Of a DNA stretch of 64,000 nt, positions 21,492 to 33,654 are shown in pieces. Both the position numbers and the translations under genes were made by a program. The DNA is from Chlorops oryzae (lineage: Eukaryota > Arthropoda > Insecta > Diptera > Chloropidae): NCBI GenBank assembly GCA_020466095.1, contig CM035806.1, positions 129,689,156-129,753,155 on the forward strand, given 5' to 3'. The notes beneath the pieces were generated by a model, which saw only the letters and a program-made list of their open reading frames with translations, was not told the DNA's origin and searched no databases. Numbering within the stretch: the stretch's first letter is position 1; each line of letters starts with the position of its first letter.

Positions 21492-21651
21492 CAGTGTACT
21501 CTCTCTTAAGCGGACACCTACGGGACCGATAAATGTGTCCGCTTAACCGAGGTGTCCGCTTAAGAGGAAATCATTTGAGAAGCGGGAAACACTTAAGCAT
21601 TCCCAAAAAGTGTCCGTTCAAGAGGGATGTCCGATAGAAGAGAGTACACTA
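21492..21651. mobile_element. 160-bp pogo-like MITE
   Basis: The ends CAGTGTACTCTCTCTTAAG and, inverted, CTTCTATC...TACACT are flanked by TA. The interior repeats GTGTCCGCTTAA words on both strands. The CAGTG...CGGACA terminus also appears singly near 26,385-26,410, 27,062-27,095 and 30,355-30,405, suggesting older relatives. The embedded haplotype ends inside its copy of this MITE. Confidence 0.7.
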
Positions 21652-21893
21652 TAATATAAACAGACGAAAATTTGAACACCTACTCGGTTGTGAAATTAGG
21701 TAAAGGTCGTCAGTCGTTGATCACCGACGTTGCGTTAACAAAAAAAAACAGAACATGCTATCGGAAGTGTTTGATCTTTACTCTCTTTAGTTCTAAACGA
21801 TTCTACAATGCGGACACAAGAATACGCCATCTATTGTTAAGTAAAACAAATAGGTGTGAACATATATAATGTTTCATTTATCCAGTGTCAAAC

Positions 21894-21894
<1 letters not shown>

Positions 21895-21927
<33 letters not shown>
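21895..21927. repeat. (CA)n microsatellite
   Basis: About 16 CA dinucleotides. Confidence 0.95.
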
Positions 21928-21928
<1 letters not shown>

Positions 21929-22290
21929 TCAATGTGTTTTTTTTAAGTTTTTTGGCCAAAAAGAATTTTTTCTCTCCAAACCACTTCAGGGAAGGTGTAG
22001 TCCTTTCTTCGAAATTGAGCAAGACTCACGCGTTCTCATCCTTTAACTTGTCTTTTGCCGTACCGTTGGGGAGACAACAACAAATTTAAGCATATCTATG
22101 CACAGACAGGTACTACAGCTGTGTTCAATACAATAGTAGTACCTACATATGTATATGGCCACGAAACTCTCTATAGAGTAACTCTGTTTAGAGTATTCAT
22201 TAAAAGGATGGGTGAAAAAATCTCTCTGTGGAGAGAACTCTTTATAGAAAGAAAGTGATTTACTTAGAGGCTATTTTTGGAAGCTAACAG

Positions 22291-23291
22291 CCCAGTTGTA
22301 AAAATATTCATGAAAGATGCATGAATCATTCCTCTTAAGGGTGCTTTGCATGCATGCCAACCTTCCATGCCTCTTCATTTCTTTTTTATACAGGCTTATC
22401 ATAGGAAATCATGCATAGACAAAAACTGTTTGATTAATGCTTGAGAACCCATGAAACATATCTTCCCTACTATGCATGAATCAATGATCCTGAGAACACA
22501 ATATTCGGATTGCTGGAATTCGTTCGCCTAAACAAGCAGTAACAATCCGATGTAGGCGGGTTCAATCCCCGCTGCGGCGAGCGTAAATTTTTTTTTTTTT
22601 TTTTTGTGATTACTTAGGCAGATAATAATATAGCATTTCAAAATATTTCAAAACTTAGAGGAATAACTTGCTTTCAATCAAACATTAATGGAAAACTTAA
22701 AAAAAATATGTAAGCACTTGTTGTATGGATGACGTGTCTGACGACTGGATAGGAAACTTCAGTTTATAACTGCCAACTTGCTTTCTACCCCCCGCCCCCC
22801 TAATTGGGTCAAACTTTACCACTTTGAAAATTTACTTTGCATCTTTCTACGTCCCAATTTTTCCGCCTGCGACAGGAATCCAACTCGAGCCCTCCAGGTT
22901 ACAAATCGCAACACTCTCCCATTACGCCACGGAGCGATCTATTTCGCGAGTGCTACATCTGTGTTTTCTAGATGCAAGAGAAAGTTATTTGAAAAAAGTT
23001 TTAATTTTTCTATAAATGATTCATGCATAGTAGGGAAGAAATGTGTTATGTGTTTTCAAGGATTCATGATTCAAACAGGATCATGAACGCATTAATCATG
23101 TATACTACGAGCATACATTCTTGCTTTACAACTGGAGAAGAAATGTTTCATGTGCTTTCAAGGCGTCGTGAAACATGCATGATCATGAACGCAGGAATCA
23201 TGAATTCTACTGGCATGCATTCTTGTTTTACAACAGGGGAAGGAATGAATCATGAATACAACGGGCATACGTGCTTGTTTTTACAACTGGG
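22291..23291. mobile_element. CCCAG-class element (CCCAGTTGTAAAAA ends)
   Basis: The inverted ends CCCAGTTGTAAAAA and TTTTTACAACTGGG are flanked by AG (22,289-22,290; 23,292-23,293). The interior iterates CATGAATCATGCATG-type words in both orientations, e.g. CCCTACTATGCATGAATCA at 22,467-22,485 and its complement near 23,021. The composite tRNA-like repeat at 22,527-22,940 is nested in it. Confidence 0.75.
22527..22940. repeat. Twin-tRNA composite repeat, copy 1
   Basis: The left end (+) carries a tRNA T-arm-like hairpin GCGGGTTCAATCCCCGC (22,556-22,572) followed by a 16-T run. The right end, read on the minus strand, carries an A box TGGCGTAATGGG and a B-box region GAGTTGGATTCC about 40 nt apart. 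The 300-bp body between them matches copy 2 at 54,845-55,241 end to end in the opposite orientation. The two tRNA-like ends point inward. No target duplication is visible. Confidence 0.75.
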
Positions 23292-24349
23292 AGCCTTCCC
23301 CGTAATAAAGAAAGAAAGACGAGAAAGTAGCGATTATATACAAATTCTTTTCACAAAAAACAGGTATGCAGACAGGGGGAAATTTAAGGGTTCAAAACAC
23401 CACTTCGATAAATATGCCCCCCTCCACACACCAAGAAGATAAATTTTTTTTTTAAACTTTCTTATTACATTTTCTTGGCCCTTCTTTAAAAACAATTTCT
23501 TTGCTCCTCCCCCCAGAAATGAATCCTCTTCACAATTTCTTAAAGTTAGCTACAAAAGTCTCCTTTGACAGTTGGCCGTTTGTGGCCAGATTTGGTAAGC
23601 CGATTCAACAGTTAAGGTTGTTATCCGTTAAGTCATTGACAAACTTTTTTATGTGCCTTAACAATCACTTCTGTTGTATTGACCTCAACTGTAAATGTTT
23701 TTTGCCGTAATAACAACGTCCATTAGGACTCTATGAAGCTTCGCTGAAATGTTGAAAAATCTCTTTCCTGAAAAATTTATAGTTTTCTTCTAGAGAAATC
23801 GTGTTTTCGAGTAAAGTGCATTATTGAAAAGCCTCTTAGTACAAAAAATAAATAAATAAATAAATAAGTTACTTCTTTTTCATTGTGTTCTTTTCTGAGT
23901 ATGGCATTTTATAATGGCCTTGGGCTTATGGTTTTTTTGATGAAGAGCAAAATGAAATGGACTTCAAAATGCCCTCAGAGATTCTTGTGAGATTCTTCTA
24001 TTTCTCTTGCATTTCTTCATCTTTTTTTCTTTTTCATTTCAAGTACACGAAACTATTTTTTTTATTCAATTTGTTAACATTAAAAAATACTTTATCTTGA
24101 ATGCTGTGTACAAAACTGTTTCCGTTTTCAGATAAAACTTTAGCGAAAACTAAATCACTAAAAATTTCAAGGCTGCTTTTACCGTCGATTGGGCAACACA
24201 GGCAGTTCGCCTGGAGCGGCGAAAGTTTGTTGACGATCAATTGAGTTAATATGTATTTTTGGAGATATTTTTTAAAGGCTAAATTTATTATTATTTATTA
24301 TTATCTTAAGTTAGCCGCGAAAAAATTCGTTTTATTTGGATTGAAAATA
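23292..24349. other. Intronic sequence, nothing recognised
   Basis: AT-rich. A short (AAAT)n run sits near 23,846-23,866. No supported coding frame or paired ends. Confidence 0.5.
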
Positions 24350-24599
24350 ACACTAGCTTACAGCACGTTTTTCACGGAACAACTAAAGGACTTTTCTTAT
24401 GGAGTTTGGTCTTCTAAGCACGAAAAATAATTTAATAGCTTTATATGGAAAAGTTTTTTTAATATTGATTTTTGAAAATAAAGTAATTATAACGTATTTT
24501 TGTGATAAGGCTTTTCAGTGCTTATTTGGGTTTTATTCCCTCACTTATGAAATGGTATTTTTGTCATTTATCCATAGATTTTGAGAACTGAGTTCTCAC

Positions 24600-25698
24600 C
24601 AGGGATCGGCAGAAAAAAAATTTTAAATTTTGATTTTCAGATTATAGTACATTCAGAGATTTTTCATTTTATGATTATGGATTAATGAAAATTCAAAAAT
24701 TTCAAATTTAACATTTTCGATTTGTGTGATATTGTTAAATTCAAATTCTGAAAATATGAATTGACATATAGTCAATAATAATAAAATTTAAAATTTGGAC
24801 TACTAAAAAAAACCCAAAATTTAAATGTGAGAGTTATTGAATATTGGACAATCAAAAATTTTTATTTCGAAATTTTGGAATATTCAGGCACTCAAAAATC
24901 AGATCTTTGAAATTTTGGATTATTTGAAAAATCAGCAATCATTTTTTTAAAATTTTTGATTGTTTTAATAATCAAGAATTTCAGATCAAAAATTCGTGGA
25001 ATAAATTTATATATAGCATTTCTGGTTTCAAATTAACATGCTTATGACAAATAATAAATAGATGGCCCAGACTCAAAAATACCATCTTCAAGGTGAACCA
25101 AAGATTCATCCGAATCTTGGTAGTCGAAAAGATATATATCAATAAGATCTACCTCATGGGAAGGATCGTTTGAACTATTTTGAATTTCGGATGAACCTCC
25201 AGCTGCTAAATTCATTTCGTTGGACATTTCAGAAACGCCTTTTCGAAATTTTCATAAATATGAAATGCTATATTTATAAATTTATTCCACGAATTTTTGA
25301 TCTGAAATTCTTGATTATTAAAACAATCAAAAATTTTAAAAAAAATGATTGCTGATTTTTCAAATAATCCAAAATTTCAAAGATCTGATTTTTGAGTGCC
25401 TGAATATTCCAAAATTTCGAAATAAAAATTTTTGATTGTCCAATATTCAATAACTCTCACATTTAAATTTTGGGTTTTTTTAGTAGTCCAAATTTTAAAT
25501 TTTATTATTATTGACTATATGTCAATTCATATTTTCAGATTTTGAATTTAACAATATCACACAAATCGAAAATGTTAAATTTGAAATTTTTGAATTTTCA
25601 TTAATCCATAATTATATGTAAAAAGAAATGGAAATATTCATATATTCGGCAATAATTCATAAAAATAATGCTGAAAATAGGATTATTGCCGATCCCTG
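24600..25698. mobile_element. hAT-type foldback element with 8-bp duplication
   Basis: The ends CAGGGATCGGCA and TGCCGATCCCTG are flanked by a perfect 8-bp direct repeat GTTCTCAC (24,592-24,599; 25,699-25,706), the hAT hallmark. Arms of about 425 bp (to 25,022 and from 25,262) are inverted copies and very AT-rich. The outermost parts differ (e.g. 24,613-24,660 against 25,620-25,690). A 239-bp non-palindromic loop lies between them. Confidence 0.92.
25042..25227 (-). other. 61-codon open frame in the hAT loop
   Basis: The frame starts at ATG 25,225-25,227 and ends in the loop. The product is acidic (LIDIYLFDYQDSDESLVHL) without a recognised motif. Its DNA is visibly less AT-rich than the flanking arms. 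It may be a remnant of the autonomous element's transposase or a captured host fragment. I cannot tell which. Confidence 0.3.
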
Positions 25699-25849
25699 GT
25701 TCTCACTTTGTTGATAAACGACCGAATTTAAATAAAAAATTTTTTAAAAAATTATTTTGCTCGCGATCGATATTTTAGATGCCGACGAAAAGAAAGTTTT
25801 AAGGAATTTTTTCTTAAAATAAGTGTTTAGAGGTCAACAGGATCTTATT

Positions 25850-27400
25850 TTGTTTTAAATTATTTTTAAATTAATTTTTCCCGTTATTTTAGAAATTACA
25901 TAAAAAGGATTTTTATTTTCTACAGAAAAAATAAAAATCCGAAAATAACTTTTATTTTCGGACTTTTAAATAAAAGTTGCAAAATAACAGTTAAATGGGA
26001 CTGAAAAAATAAAACTCTTTAATAACTGTTATTTTTGGCTCGAAAAATAAAACTCTCTTTTTAAGACTTTCATTCTAATTTTTTTCTTTTCAGTTGAAAA
26101 ATAACTGTTTTAGTTGGATTTTTTTTAAAAAAGTTTCAAAATAATAATTATTAAATAACTTTTTTAATATATCTTATAACAGTTACGGTCCCTGATTTAA
26201 ATCCATTTTTGAAAATTATCATGTCAATTCAACCTGAAATATGGTTGATTCAAAGGGAAAATATTTATTTTTTCTAACAAGAATAATTGTTAAAATAAAA
26301 AATATTCCTTGCTGAAGCTGTTTTTTATGTTTTTCCTTTTGATGTACCCAGTTTTCTGGTTGATTTTTTTTCTGTGCGCTCATGGGGGATGTCCGCTTTG
26401 GGGAGAGTACAACAAAAATGCTTTATTTTACATAATAATATAAAATAAAATAACTTCTGAGACTGAAGTATCTAATTCATTGGCCAATTTTAGATGAATA
26501 CTTGCAAACTTACTCAAATACGACAGATGATCACTATAAGGCGGTGAATATATAAGAGTATCTTTTTATTTAAAGTAAAAATATAAAAAAAACAAAAACA
26601 AAACTAATTTTCAGGTATTAATAACAAAACAGATATTGTGGACTGCCTCACGACTTAAAACTAAGTTGACAAAAAAAAATGGAGATTAAAGGAACAATAA
26701 AAAAACATGTTAAATTCTGTGTTACACGCAAAAAAAAAATTGGACGTTTTTTAGACTCGTCTCGAAAAATTTTGTACTAAAATATTTCTGCTTCTTATTA
26801 CGATTATTGTCCGGTTATGTACATGCCTACCGCAAGTTCGTATTTGTTCGTTGAAAGTTCCGCTGTTTTGGTAGATGCCGTTTGATGAGGAGAATTTTTC
26901 TTACAATGGAAACAGTATCAAAAATGTCCAAATCAATGTCCTGCGTCCGTATTGGAGCGTGTTCTTGATATGAACAATCCCACCATTTCCGAGAAAAAGG
27001 CATTGTGTATTGGAAATCTGTCACGCTTCGATATCTGAGATGTCTGCTTATTTGTTGGAGTTCTGTTTAACCGGACCTAAGAGAGATTTCACTGTAATTA
27101 TGGGGGCGCCGAAAAACATAAATCCGGCCCTGCTTGAGTAAGAAATGCCATACTTGAGAAGCAGTAAATTGACAACTCAATTGGCCTTAAGACGAGTTCC
27201 AAAACGCAGAAAAATTCCAATGCAGTGGATTTGAGAGTTGTCTGATAGACACACTATCCCATCACAATAAATTCCCTGATCGAAAAAGGCATATATGTAT
27301 GTGTATGTGTTCACGCTTCGAGTTATCTTGAAAGTCATTCAATTAACTTTCATTTCGTTGGCGTTACGTGTTTAACGGGATCTCTTAAATAATTCAAGCA
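25850..27400. other. AT-rich stretch with relic repeats
   Basis: 25,900-26,190 iterates TTATTTT, AAAATAAC and AACAGTTA words on both strands, ending GTTACGGTCCCTG, and may be a degraded inverted-repeat element. 26,385-26,410 and 27,062-27,095 resemble single ends of pogo-like MITEs. No gene is supported. Confidence 0.35.
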
Positions 27401-27431
27401 ATTATGGCTGACACGTAAGGCATGTACTTAC

Positions 27432-27664
27432 ACAACGGTCGTGTCCTGCGGTATCCTGGGTATTGCAGTCAAACGTGCACGTATGCAGCGCACGACGCGC
27501 TGAAAGCAGCTGCATCCAGACGGACAGAAGTAGCCATAGCTGGGCGAAATCGTCGTAAGCAAGCACAGAATCCAAGCAATCGAGCTAATCACGTTGAGCG
27601 TTTTCCCGGCTCTCATAAAGTCGGGGAGGTGCATTTTATAACGGTTCCGTTCGCCGCGGTCCAC
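27432..27664 (-). CDS. Pxn: Peroxidasin exon 1: signal peptide and LRRNT
   Basis: Encodes a hydrophobic signal peptide (SIAWILCLLTTI), then the cysteine cluster CPSGCSCFQRVVRC of an LRR N-terminal cap and IRARLTAIPRIPQD. The last part matches remembered fly peroxidasin (CPAGCTCLERTVRC, IRAKLSAVPKLPQD) closely. In-frame ATGs lie at 27,664, 27,634 and 27,616. The last gives the most compact signal peptide (MRAGKTLNVISS), so the true start is uncertain. The exon ends at a GTAAGT donor in phase 2. The 5' UTR and promoter are not resolved. Upstream (27,665-27,850) I see no clear TATA box. Confidence 0.9.
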
Positions 27665-27920
27665 TCAAAGGATTTGACGAACAATTTTTACACGTTTTAG
27701 CTATAAGAACGAAAATTCCTTTCAAATGAATTTGTTTCTTTTCTTTTTCTTTTTTTTTTTTTTTGTTTTGTCTTAAATCAACAAAGTTTCACTGCACTTT
27801 TGACTGATACACTTTGCTGGAGCAGAGCGAGAGGAATAGTTGAAATGAAATAAAAGAATTCGCAAGTCACATTAACAGATTGCACATAATTACAAGATGA
27901 CTACAGTCAAGCCTCGCATA

Positions 27921-28123
27921 TGGGCATTTCCAAACGGACGCGACACTTAAATGAGCAATTTTAAGCCCCGAATTCAAGTAGGCGGTAAATAGTACTTTTG
28001 CTTCTCAATACTTTCGTGCAGCTTATGCGGACTTTTATATTTTTCAAAGTTTCTATGCAGTCCCAAATGCTAATCAGCTATATGCGGACGCGATAAAAAG
28101 TTTACTTTTTCTGGAAATGCCCA
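27921..28123. mobile_element. 203-bp MITE, copy 1
   Basis: The ends TGGGCATTTCCA and, inverted, TGGAAATGCCCA are preceded by TA (27,919-27,920). The right flank reads TG, one base away from TA. Subterminal GGACGCGACA and TGCGGACGCGATAAAAAG are also shared. It matches 59,620-59,822 in reverse orientation over the whole length and has exactly the same size. Confidence 0.8.
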
Positions 28124-28199
28124 TGTGTGCACACTCACACTGGTACATATTAATGTATGAATATAACAGACCTGTTAAATAATTATTACACTATCTTAC

Positions 28200-29427
28200 A
28201 GAGAAACTGGACACGGCTAAAATTTTTTGCTAGCGAATCTGGTCACACGTTTATTCCTATGACGTCATTTTTGAGAAATCGGCAAATAACGGTTCTTTGA
28301 CATTTTTCTTGCGATTGCCAACTTATGAGATCTAGACCTATATGTAACGATTCATTTTGGCTCATATGAAGACGAATGACATTTTACGCAATTTTTCATA
28401 AGTGTTCATACGTCAAAATTTGGAATTGATTGCAGTAACTTGCCGAATGCTATAAGCAAATAAGATCTGATTCCAATATTACGATTTTTTGGGTATAAAA
28501 CTATAATTCAAATGTATAATTTCCGAAAACAAGCTGGTTCAAATGGCGAAGAATATTAATGAAAGAGACTACAGATTGAAAAAAAAATATAAATTTGAAT
28601 GCCTATAAAGAAAAAAAATAGTAGGTTTCTTCTATTTTATGCAAAGTTTTTCAAGGCTGAGAACGACGTGCACAAAGCGTAGTATGCTTTCACTATTTTG
28701 TATATTCTTCGCATACGTAAATCCCACTAGGAATATTCTATATGGAAAGAATTTAAATTGCTGCAATAATTATTACGACCACTTACAAAAATCTGGGCAT
28801 CGCTGAAATACGTTTTTTTTTCAACTAGGTAATTCAGGGTCGCCGATCACGTTTTATCATCCTTATATTTATTTATTTGAGATTCAGGCAAAAACGGTTA
28901 CTTTTTGTTACATTTTCAATCATTGCGAAATACCCCGAGAACTTTCATCAAATCATAACTATATATGTAAGTATTATTATTAGGCCGTCAAATGTATGGA
29001 AAAAAAAATGAAGTTTGTCCAATTCTGTCTCCCAGGGGCTAAAAAGTTTGGTATTTCTCAAAAACTGACGTGTGCAAAATTTGGTGAAGATTAAGCAAAA
29101 GCTTAGAGGTGTCGCAATGGCCTCAAAGCTAGAATATTAGTATTTTTAATTTTTCAAATAGCCATAATTGAAGAACTACTTTTCCAAGGTGTGTGCAATA
29201 TTCTAATGACCTTATTAGTTTTCATAGCTGCATCTTTCGTCCTAAGTTCACAAAACCCTATCGCTACACATAAAAAAAATTCTCAAACAAAAACTGTTTT
29301 TTGAAAGAAAAAAGCTTTCTGCATTTTACGGGTTAATCTTGTCTCTGACAGGAAAAACATACATTATCAGTCCCACTTATTTTCAATAGGGGAAACTTTT
29401 TCACCTTAGCCGTGTAACTCTATCTCA
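28200..29427. mobile_element. Element with ACACGGCTAA inverted ends
   Basis: The left end ACACTATCTTACAGAGAAAC continues GGACACGGCTAA. The right part TTAGCCGTGTAACTCTATCTC is its imperfect complement. No coding frame is seen in the 1.2 kb interior. The ACACTATCTTA start resembles the ends at 24,350 and 29,468. Boundaries are approximate. Confidence 0.4.
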
Positions 29428-29467
29428 CCAAGGTAATGGACTTACGCTTATATACGCTTGGCTAATA

Positions 29468-30016
29468 ACACTATCTTGTAGCATTTTTCCCATGACATCA
29501 AAATGCGCTTTTCTTATGGGCTGTGGCCTTCTAATCACGAAAAAAATATTTTAAAAAAATATTTTTATGGAAATGTTTTTTTTATTGTTTGAGAAAAAAA
29601 AAAAGAATCAAGGAGGTATTAAAAAAATCCAAAAAAAAAAGTTATCTGCCTGCGATCCATTTTTTAGATGCCGATGAAAAGAAATGGTTCATGAATTTTC
29701 TCTAAAATTTAGTGTTTTTCAAGGTTAAAGTTCTATAGAATCTTCTTTTCTTGACCGATCTTAAAGGAGGGAGTTTGAGGAAATAGTTTTCTTCAATTTG
29801 GGGGATAATTTGTTCAAGTCGAATGATGCATTGTCGTCGAGTCCTTCTCGAAAGGCTGAAATACCCCCTTTAAATAATTTGATTTTTTAATCCATATAAA
29901 AAAAAAACTGTTTTTGAAAGATTTTTTTTTAATGTTGTTCTCATTTGAAAAAGGCCAAAGTCCACAAGAAAAGTGCAAATAGAAAAAAACAAAAATAATT
30001 ATTTGTAAGCTAGTGT
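29468..30016. mobile_element. 549-bp element with ACACTAKCTT ends
   Basis: The left end ACACTATCTTGTAG and right end ATTTGTAAGCTAGTGT are inverted copies. The interior is A/T-rich and shares several blocks with 24,350-25,840. Non-coding. Confidence 0.55.
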
Positions 30017-32480
30017 ATGTAATTAATGGTTAGGACTGCCAAATAATTGGGGTTATTTCGAATTGGTTAAAAAAATCGATTTTATTTAAATTTTAATGAA
30101 AATATAAGCGCGATTAAGTTTCAATTTATTTGCATTAATATTCATTTCAATCGAAACAAAGTAAGATCAATCAAAAGAATTTAAAATAATTTAAATTTAT
30201 TCGTTTTCTTTTTTTTTTGAATTTTGAAAAATAATTTAGATTTTTTCCATTAATCGCAAATAGTCCCCATTATTTTACGATTATTTAGCCGTCCTTGTGA
30301 CTGATATTGAAATAATTCATATTAGTCTTAATTCGGGATTTACAGGCCAGTTATATACCGTGTCCGCATAATGGGGTTTCTATCGAGCAGAGGTTTCACC
30401 GTAGTCTTATATTGTATATAGCATGTATGTGTGTGTGTGTGTGTACCCTGTGAATTATATGCATCAAGGCAGTGCTAAGAATTTTGAGCGCGATAATAGC
30501 CCGGAGGCTGAGAGAATTCTTGTTTAATTAAAGTGGATCTAAGAAAATTTGAGAAAATACAAGCAACGTTAAAAGCAATTGAATGGATTAAAGAATGCTG
30601 TGCAAGGCAGAACATGAAGGCGAAGGCGATGGCGTTCTATTCTATTCTCTTCTCCTCTGTTCCCTTCTGTTCTATTCTGCTCTTTATAATGGACGTTGCG
30701 GTTGAGTGTGAACGAAATGTTTCACTTCCAAAAAGGCACTTCCTCTATCGGAACGCGCGCTGAAAAGCGATACCAGCTCAAACTAAACCGAATAAAAAAA
30801 AAAAAAAAAACAAAGTAAACCATCTGAAATAACAAAAAGTTATTTTATAGCTTTGCCATTGTTGTCTCTTTCGGTTTCCAAAATTTCCTCTTCCTTTAAA
30901 ATCACACAATGCAATTGTGTGACCATTGAGAGAGAGATAAGAAATTTCTCAAGAATAAAGTTTCTTTACAATTCGTAAAAGCACAATCAAGCGAACCTCA
31001 ACCCATGCCGATGCCCAACACTGCCCGACACTGCCCGACACCGTGGCCTTACACTCACTTATCAGCGCTTTATCGGTTTCCCCGAAAATTAACCTTGTCG
31101 CAAAATTCGGTGAGCATAAAACTTTTTTTCGCAAACTTTGACTTCCGGAATGACATTGAGGCAATCGCACATTTCCTTCAAAAATGGCACATTTTTCGTT
31201 TGACAATTAATGAAATTTGGAGAATAGGTATGTACTTATTTTTCTTTCGAATTTAATTTTCTCAGCAATCTCTGGATACCTCATAAAGTCATTACCTTTG
31301 AAAAAATTCAAAATTTTAACTTTTTTCTACATGCCACACTCTACGGCAAACAAATTCGAAATAAAAGGATTCTCTTTGAAAAATTGTAACGTATTCTTTT
31401 CTTAGACAATTAATCGACCGCACTTTATTAAAATCAAAAAATTATTCTGCATCACATAGGCGTAACTGCGAAAAGAAGGAGGACATTCGAATGTTGCTTA
31501 TAAGCAACTTTGGGGTCGAAAGGGTTAATTATTTTTGATTCTTGCATTTTCTGATTTGAACTCAACATAAACCTAAATCACGTCAGAGATTGGGTAATCA
31601 TTACGTGATTCCCAAGGACGGTGAATTGGGAGCCGACTTGTCACAGAGATTTCAAGAAGTAAGTACCTTAGTATATAAATTGTTGGGTAAATAAGCACGC
31701 GCATCAAATCCTGGCACTCTAAGAAACTACAGCTACCATAAGGCAATATTGCCCCCACCTACTCTTTCTGCTCCAAGTCTTTTTCTCCCAACCACAAAGA
31801 TTTCATGGAATGCACTCCTGAATTGCCAATTGCAAATGAAAAAAGACAATGGATCAAAAGAACTACCAATACATTCATCTAATATGAACCCTACAAAAAT
31901 CACTCCGAATCACGAATCAGCGAGAACTCCTACAAGTCTTATGAGACTAAATATTAAGGAACCTTTCATTCCGCTTTCAATCTGGAGGTGCATAGGAAGA
32001 CTCGGCGGTAAACCTGATTGAAAAAATCCACGCTAATGTTTCACAAAGTGGCGAGTCTTCTTCTAGAGGCTGAAGATCGCTGAGCGAAAAATTGCAGGGT
32101 GTCTATTTTTTAACGCTTCTTCTTACAAGGTTGTAATAAAACTCGCTTTTCTCGCTTTTTCGACGATTGCATTCGGTTTAACGTTAGAATAAGAAATATT
32201 TCTCATTAAAATTTTACAGAGAAATCTTTTACCGACCGCAATCCGTAAGAAAGTTTAGCTAGGAAGTTCCCCTATTTTACCTATTGTAATTTATTTTTTC
32301 CACCAGTATTTTCCCCCAGAAACATATCTATCGTGTTATAATTATTCAAATTATTTGGTGTTTCTCATACTTTTCGGTTCGAAAGTAGGCTATGTTAAGT
32401 GAGGGGCGCCTTTTTGTTCCTCTAAAAGATTAGAAGAAGACTTATCGGTTCAATAACCCCTAAAAGTTATGAAACTTCTG
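30017..32480. other. Intergenic sequence, no gene supported
   Basis: Contains a short GT microsatellite (30,427-30,445) and a TTCTATTCT-rich stretch (30,638-30,690). Open frames at 31,005-31,256 and 31,749-32,021 show no recognisable domain. A pogo-like terminus is suggested at 30,355-30,405. Confidence 0.4.
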
Positions 32481-32572
32481 GACTCCTTTTATTAGTTCTC
32501 GGTGTTTTGTGTAGCTGCTACAGCCGCTACAGAATTTGCGTTCGAGTCCCTTCGCTTTTATGTACATACATA

Positions 32573-33654
32573 TGGGGCATTCCACGCGAAGCGGGCAACG
32601 AAAAAAAGGTGATGTTCTGAAAATCGTTCATATTCGGCTCAATTGTACCATTATGGGATATGAATTAGGGGCAAAAAATTTTGGCTGAAAATCCGTTAGT
32701 TTTGAAAATATAGGCTTCTAAACATTGCCGCCCATGAAAATAAGGTTTTGTTTGAATGCAAATATTCTAACTAAATTTTTTTTTCTCAAAATAAATAGTA
32801 TTGATTTGTATAGAAAATTAACAAATTTTTTAATAATAAGAACAAAATCACAAATATAATTTTTTTTTCAGTGTAAAATCAGAGATAAAAATTTCAAAGC
32901 AAAATCTAAACAACTTAGCCTTTTTTAATTTTTTTTTAAATTTTTTGTATTAAAGCCCAAAATGTTAAGAACATACTGTATAAGTTTAATAATGGGCCCG
33001 AAAGTGGTTTGGGAGCTAGAGCACTTAAAGCACACACGCATCGCTTATTATGAATGAACAATATATTTCCCATTGTTATTCAGTATAAAAGTAATTACTT
33101 TCGATTCCTAGAGATGGCGCTTATGATTGTTTATTGCTGTAAACATCACAAAGCATAAGCGCAACGTACCATTTTAGGGCGATGCGTGTGTGCTTTAAGT
33201 GCTCTAGCTCCCAAACCACTTTCGGGCCCATTATTAAACTTATACAGTATGTTCTTAACATTTTGGGCTTTAATACAAAAAATTTTAAAAAAAAATTAAA
33301 AAAGGCTAAGTTGTTTAGATTTTGCTTTGAAATTTTTATCTCTGATTTTACACTGAAAAAAAAATTATATTTGTGATTTTGTTCTTATTATTAAAAAATT
33401 TGTTAAATTTTCTATACAAATCACTACTATTTATTTTTGAGAAAAAAAAATTTAGTTAGAATATTTGCATTCAAACAAAACCTTATTTTCATGGGCGGCA
33501 ATGTTTAGAAGCCTATATTTTCAAAACTAACGGATTTTCAGCCAAAATTTTTTGCCCCCTAATTCATATCTCATAGAGGTACAATTGAGCCGAATATGAA
33601 CGATTTTCAGAACATCACCTTTTTTTCGTTGCCCGCTTCGCGTGGAATGCCCCA
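32573..33654. mobile_element. 1.08-kb TA-flanked foldback element
   Basis: The ends TGGGGCATTCCACGCGAAGC and the complement at 33,635-33,654 are flanked by TA (32,571-32,572; 33,655-33,656). Arms of about 470 bp (32,573-33,044; 33,179-33,654) are near-perfect inverted copies with only a few mismatches. A 134-bp loop contains its own short hairpin (GCGCTTATG...CATAAGCGC). No transposase. The start TGGG-C-ATTCC resembles the 203-bp MITE and a terminus at 36,602. Confidence 0.93.

Larger units (their letters stand above)
24350..25840. mobile_element. ACACTAGCTTACA-ended element, split by a hAT foldback
   Basis: The left end ACACTAGCTTACAG (24,350) and following sequence match 29,468 onward (TTTTCTTATGG, TGGTCTTCTAA, CACGAAAAA). 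Beyond the hAT insertion, GATGCCGACGAAAAGAAA (25,780-25,797) matches 29,667-29,684. I could not fix the right end in this copy. Confidence 0.5.
836..27431 (-). other. Pxn: Pxn intron 1, 26.6 kb, transposon-filled
   Basis: The intron is bounded by a GTAAGT donor at 27,426-27,431 and an AG acceptor at 836-837. The join gives TTVVDLRFNH, continuous with the peroxidasin family, so no coding exon is missing inside. Nearly all recognisable content is repeats: satellites, a mariner, MITEs, a Ty3/gypsy element with an embedded second haplotype, and a hAT foldback. The true length is uncertain because of the probable false duplication at 12,060-16,697. Confidence 0.8.

Noticed and set aside
22527..22600. 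True tRNA gene
   Set aside because: Only a T-arm-like hairpin is present; no A box or acceptor pairing, and the same sequence recurs inside a mobile composite.
26827..27024. Transposase fragment next to a pogo-like terminus
   Set aside because: The 65-codon frame shows no transposase motif that I recognise.
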